A DNA stretch of 64,000 nt from JAPOXR01 sp965214695 (GTDB lineage Bacteria; Pseudomonadota; Alphaproteobacteria; Rhodobacterales; Rhodobacteraceae), in contig OZ243967.1 of the NCBI GenBank assembly GCA_965214695.1, forward strand, positions 3,534,001-3,598,000, in the 5' to 3' direction. Every line of letters starts with the position of its first letter. Position 1 is the stretch's first letter. The notes beneath the pieces are model-generated. The model saw only the letters and a program-made list of their open reading frames with translations. It ran no database searches and was not told the origin of the DNA. This document shows, piece after piece, positions 60,869 through 64,000 of the stretch. A program made the position numbers and the translations under genes.

Positions 60869-62217
60869 TAGCTGTCACTCATATCCTGCTCGCCAAGGCG
60901 CCTCCTGTATCTCGCCGCCGCGCCTGCCCGGTTGCTCTGACGCTGACGGGCCACTGCCATGGCTCCGGCCGGAACATCCTTCGTGACCACGGAGCCAGCG
61001 GCGGTCATGGCCTCGTCGGAAATTTCCACCGGCGAGACGATGGTGGTGCTGGACCCGATGAAGACATCATTGCCAATGACGGACCGGTGCTTGTTCTTGC
61101 CATCATAGTTGCAGGTTATGGTTCCGGCGCCGATATTCGTTCCCTCGCCAATCTCCGTATCGCCGACATAGGAAAGATGCGGAACCTTGCTCCTGCTGCC
61201 GATGCGGGATGCCTTGACCTCGACAAAATTGCCGATCGAGGCATCTTCGGCAATATCCGTTCCGGGCCTGATCCGCGCGTAGGGGCCAATGGTGGCATTG
61301 GCCCCGATCGTGCAGTCGGACAAGTGCGAAAACGACCTGATGACCGCGCCCCGCCCTACGCAGACATACGGACCGATCACCACGAATGGCTCGATGACCA
61401 CATCTTGCTGCAGCTCGGAAGCGAATCCGAAAAACGCGGTTTCCGGAGCCACCAGCGTGGCCCCGGCCTCGATCGCCGCATTCCTCGCCTGGTTCTGGAA
61501 TATCCTCTCGGCCCTGGCCAAATCCGACCGGGTATTGATGCCGAGCATTTCATGTTCGCAGCCCTCGATTGCCTCGCACCGATATCCGGATTCGCTCGCG
61601 ATTCCGATGATGTCGGTCAGGTAGTATTCGCCGGCGGCGTTCCGGTTGTCGACCTTCGTCGACAGTTCGAATAGCCGTCCCCTGTCGGCGCACACCACGC
61701 CGCTGTTGCAGAAATCGACCTTGCGCTCCCGGTCGCTGGCATCGGCATCCTCGACGATCTTCTCCAACCCTCCCTGCGGATTGCAGATGAGACGGCCATA
61801 TCCCCCCGGATTTGCAGATCTGAAGCCCAGCACCGCGACGTCGGCCGAGTCGCGGGATCTTTCAACCAGCGAGCGGGCGGTCCGGGTGCTGATATTCGGT
61901 GTGTCGGCGTAGAGGACCAGCACCGGCCCCTCGAAATCAGCCAGCAATTCCCGGGTCGTATTGACGGCGTGGGCCGTTCCCAGCGGCTCGGACTGGCGGG
62001 CAAGTTCGATATCCGGCGACAATGACCAGACGCAATCCTCGACTTCCTGCGACTTTCCGTCGGTAACCACGATGGTGCGGGCAGGGCCCATGGCCATGAG
62101 CGTGTCAATTACATGCCAGATCAGCGGCACGCCGGCCAGATCATGCACAACCTTCGGTCTTTTGGAGCGCATTCTCGTGCTGCCACCTGCGGCCAGCACC
62201 ACCGCGGCAAATGTCAT
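60868..62217 (-). CDS. glmU: Bifunctional GlcNAc-1-P uridyltransferase/GlcN-1-P acetyltransferase
   Basis: GlmU acetylates glucosamine 1-phosphate and forms UDP-GlcNAc. The 449-residue protein has the N-terminal nucleotidyltransferase motif LAAGGSTRMRSKRPKVV and the C-terminal left-handed beta helix with hexapeptide repeats (TIGANATIGPYARIRPG, NFVEVKASRIG, HLSYVGDTEIGEGTNIGAGT). It is the first gene of the glmU-glmS operon. Divergent from gph. Confidence 0.97.
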   Translation of the reverse strand: MTFAAVVLAAGGSTRMRSKRPKVVHDLAGVPLIWHVIDTLMAMGPARTIVVTDGKSQEVEDCVWSLSPDIELARQSEPLGTAHAVNTTRELLADFEGPVLVLYADTPNISTRTARSLVERSRDSADVAVLGFRSANPGGYGRLICNPQGGLEKIVEDADASDRERKVDFCNSGVVCADRGRLFELSTKVDNRNAAGEYYLTDIIGIASESGYRCEAIEGCEHEMLGINTRSDLARAERIFQNQARNAAIEAGATLVAPETAFFGFASELQQDVVIEPFVVIGPYVCVGRGAVIRSFSHLSDCTIGANATIGPYARIRPGTDIAEDASIGNFVEVKASRIGSRSKVPHLSYVGDTEIGEGTNIGAGTITCNYDGKNKHRSVIGNDVFIGSSTTIVSPVEISDEAMTAAGSVVTKDVPAGAMAVARQRQSNRAGAAARYRRRLGEQDMSDS

Positions 62218-62245
62218 GATCCGTGCCTTTCAAATTTCGCCGACC

Positions 62246-62273
62246 AAGATATATTGTGCAAAATGCCTGACAA
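62246..62273 (-). promoter_or_regulatory. Candidate promoter for glmU-glmS
   Basis: On the minus strand TTGTCA (62273-62268) and TATCTT (62251-62246) are 16 bases apart, about 30 bases upstream of the glmU ATG. The -35 matches consensus at five of six positions and the -10 at three to four. Confidence 0.4.
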
Positions 62274-62356
62274 CAGCCGGGGGAGTCACGATATGTTGCG
62301 TTTGTTTGCACATCGGACGGGTAGCGAATGTCGCCCATCACGGCAAGGGAGGTGAC

Positions 62357-63055
62357 GTGTCAGCAGTGATATTTGACCTCGACGGGACGTTGGCCGATAC
62401 CAGCCGCGACCTGGTCGAGGCAGCCAACGCAACCCTTGATGAACAGGGATTTGGCCAGCCGCTTGACCCCTCCAAAGACATGCTGACGGCGTTTCATGGC
62501 GGGCGGGCGTTGATGCAGGCCGGCATCGAAAGGGTATCGGATGGGCAGCCTGACCAGGGTCTGGCCGAACAGTTCTATCCCAGGTTCCTTGAGCTCTACG
62601 AGTTGGAGATCGACCGCTACACCATGCTCTATGATGGCGTGGATTCGGCGCTTCGTGCCCTGCGGTCGGATGGATGGAAGCTCGGCATCTGCACCAACAA
62701 GCCGGTGCATCTGGCGGAGGCGCTCATCGGGCGCCTCGGCATGTGTGCGCAGTTCGATTCGCTGATTGGCGCCGGGTCCCTGACGGTCAGGAAACCGGAT
62801 CCACGGCCGCTGCTGCACGCGGTCAGGCTGGCCGGGGCCAGACCGGAGGGCTCGGTCTTTGTCGGCGACACAAGGGTGGATCTGGAGACTGCCCGGGCAG
62901 CGGAAATGCCCGTTCTTCTTGTCGGTTTCGGACCGGAGGGGCGGGAAGTCGAGCGGCTCGAGCCGGACGCGGTACTCGACCATTACCGGGATCTGCCGGG
63001 TTTGGCGAAGGCCCTGTCTGCCTCGCACCCGGCTGGCCCGACCGCCAGCCCTTGA
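62357..63055 (+). CDS. gph: HAD-superfamily hydrolase, phosphoglycolate phosphatase-like
   Basis: A 232-residue HAD hydrolase. Motif I is FDLDGTLADTS (nucleophile Asp7), motif II CTNKP, motif III KPDPRPLLHA with Lys, motif IV GDTRVDLETARAA. Such proteins often recycle 2-phosphoglycolate from DNA repair, but substrates vary. The start is GTG at 62357 with AAGGGAGGTGA overlapping it, an excellent anti-16S match. Divergent from glmU. Confidence 0.9.
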   Translation: MSAVIFDLDGTLADTSRDLVEAANATLDEQGFGQPLDPSKDMLTAFHGGRALMQAGIERVSDGQPDQGLAEQFYPRFLELYELEIDRYTMLYDGVDSALRALRSDGWKLGICTNKPVHLAEALIGRLGMCAQFDSLIGAGSLTVRKPDPRPLLHAVRLAGARPEGSVFVGDTRVDLETARAAEMPVLLVGFGPEGREVERLEPDAVLDHYRDLPGLAKALSASHPAGPTASP

Positions 63056-63282
63056 GAAGCGGTCATGGCCGCAGCCGGCGTGATTGGCCGACGGCATGCA
63101 GGCGCCGCCCGTGGTCACGGGCGGGAGCAGACTTCCACTTGCGACCCCTAATCCGATGGACAATCCGGCTGGTTTGGGAATGACCGGGTAAACTCTTGCT
63201 TTCCTGACGGTAAACGGAATGTTGCCATGCACTTGCCGCCAAACTATCAATGCCGCTGGCAGCATGTCACAGGGCGGTGTCG

Positions 63283-64000
63283 ATGTTTCGGGCTTCAATG
63301 GGTTTCGATCTGGGCGACGACATCGACGAGTTGCGGTCCCTCGTGCATAGATGGGCCTGCGACCGGCTGAAGCCGCTGGCCGGCGAAATTGATGGCACGA
63401 ATCGTTTTCCGCCCGAACTTTGGAAGGAGATGGGCGGCCTGGGATTGCTGGGGATTACCGTCGAGGAGGAGTATGGTGGCGTCGGGATGGGATATCTGGC
63501 CCATGTGGTGGCCATCGAGGAGATCGCCCGGGCCTCGGCCAGTGTCGCACTGTCCTACGGTGCCCATTCCAATCTGTGCGTCAACCAGATCCGCCTGAAC
63601 GGAACCGAGGAACAGAAGCGCAAACACCTGCCGGCGCTGGTCGGTGGCGACGGGGTCGGCGCCCTTGCCATGTCGGAGGCCGGCTCCGGTTCGGATGTGG
63701 CATCCATGCAGCTTCGGGCCGAACGCATGAACGGCTATTTCCGGTTGAACGGGGCGAAGTTCTGGATCACCAACGGTCCGGATGCCGATACGCTGGTTGT
63801 CTATGCCAGGTCGAGCCCCGGGCCGGGGTCACGCCGCATCACTGCCTTCATCGTCGAGAAATGCATGGCCGGGTTTTCGGTCTCGCCGCATCTGGACAAA
63901 CTGGGAATGCGCGGCTCGAATACCGCCGAACTGGTATTCGAGGATGTCGAGGTTCCATTCGAGAATGTGCTGGGCGAGGAGGGTGACGGCATCAGGGTGC
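63283..64000 (+). CDS. ivd: Isovaleryl-CoA dehydrogenase, 3' end outside the window
   Basis: The first ~239 residues of an acyl-CoA dehydrogenase. The N-terminus MFRASMGFDLGDDIDELRSLVHRWA and the segment GITVEEEYGGVGMGYLAHVVAIEEIARASASVALSYGAHSN fit isovaleryl-CoA dehydrogenase of leucine breakdown, as does SEAGSGSDVASM and FWITNGPDAD. AGGGCGG precedes the ATG at 63283; a second in-frame ATG is at 63298. The catalytic Glu lies beyond the window, so the substrate call is by similarity. Confidence 0.88.
   Translation, partial: MFRASMGFDLGDDIDELRSLVHRWACDRLKPLAGEIDGTNRFPPELWKEMGGLGLLGITVEEEYGGVGMGYLAHVVAIEEIARASASVALSYGAHSNLCVNQIRLNGTEEQKRKHLPALVGGDGVGALAMSEAGSGSDVASMQLRAERMNGYFRLNGAKFWITNGPDADTLVVYARSSPGPGSRRITAFIVEKCMAGFSVSPHLDKLGMRGSNTAELVFEDVEVPFENVLGEEGDGIRV

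Overview
This window is GC-rich, gene-dense chromosomal DNA from an alphaproteobacterium. Several gene neighbourhoods support this: bolA / J-domain protein / cobS / cobT, argS-SPOR-nagZ-scpA-scpB, DUF177-rpmF-plsX-fabH-ihfA-merR, a long-form dCTP deaminase, a heterotetrameric sarcosine oxidase operon (soxBDAG) and a 55-residue RSP_7527-type protein. Several of these resemble Rhodobacterales gene order, but the order cannot be fixed from the sequence alone. No rRNA, CRISPR array, intact insertion sequence or prophage was seen. There is one tRNA, tRNA-Pro(GGG).

Layout. 1-4.2 kb: end of bamD, recN and a convergent aminopeptidase P. 4.2-7.1 kb: cobT and cobS (aerobic cobaltochelatase), read towards pepP with a 4-base overlap. 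7.1-9.0 kb: an apparent insertion, namely a Schlafen/AlbA_2-type ATP-binding regulator preceded by a 15-codon upstream ORF and followed by four copies of a 10-bp repeat. 9.0-12.7 kb: J-domain protein, bolA (TTG start), gatB and a class-I glutamine-amidotransferase-like hydrolase. 12.9-17.8 kb: an autotransporter and a large PcfJ-like protein. 18-19.8 kb: dusA, a DUF1289 protein and ruvX. 19.8-21.6 kb: an eroded accessory patch with an AlbA_2 remnant, small orphan ORFs and a 13-bp direct repeat. 21.6-30 kb: ccmI, soxBDAG, an RSP_7527 protein and a Rieske oxygenase, which together suggest stepwise N-demethylation of methylated amines.

30-36.5 kb: a sugar-catabolic island. dgoK-dgoA are overlap-coupled to an M48 protease on the minus strand, and GH4 and GH2 glycosidases lie on the plus strand; this fits release of galactose and breakdown through 2-keto-3-deoxygalactonate. 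36.6-41.2 kb: a hidden 58-residue membrane protein, dksA, a flavin monooxygenase, xthA, an A-type Fe-S carrier and a dGTPase. 41.2-42.2 kb: a 0.9-kb stretch without a gene, holding a strong hairpin upstream of argS. 42.2-47.1 kb: argS, SPOR protein, nagZ, scpA and scpB, tightly packed. 47.2-53.6 kb: dcd, tRNA-Pro, the merR/ihfA/fabH/plsX/rpmF/DUF177 cluster, and bamE divergent from it. 53.7-64 kb: msrB, moaA, a frameshifted bioY, a dienelactone hydrolase, a GPP34 (GOLPH3-like) protein, a DUF805 protein, glmS, glmU, gph and the start of an isovaleryl-CoA dehydrogenase gene.

Most of the window is housekeeping. The parts most worth a second look are the AlbA_2 insertion with its leader ORF, the eroded patch at 20-21.5 kb, the sarcosine oxidase/Rieske group, the galactoside island, the argS leader hairpin, the frameshifted bioY and the GPP34 gene. 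No convincing complete new multi-gene system was found.
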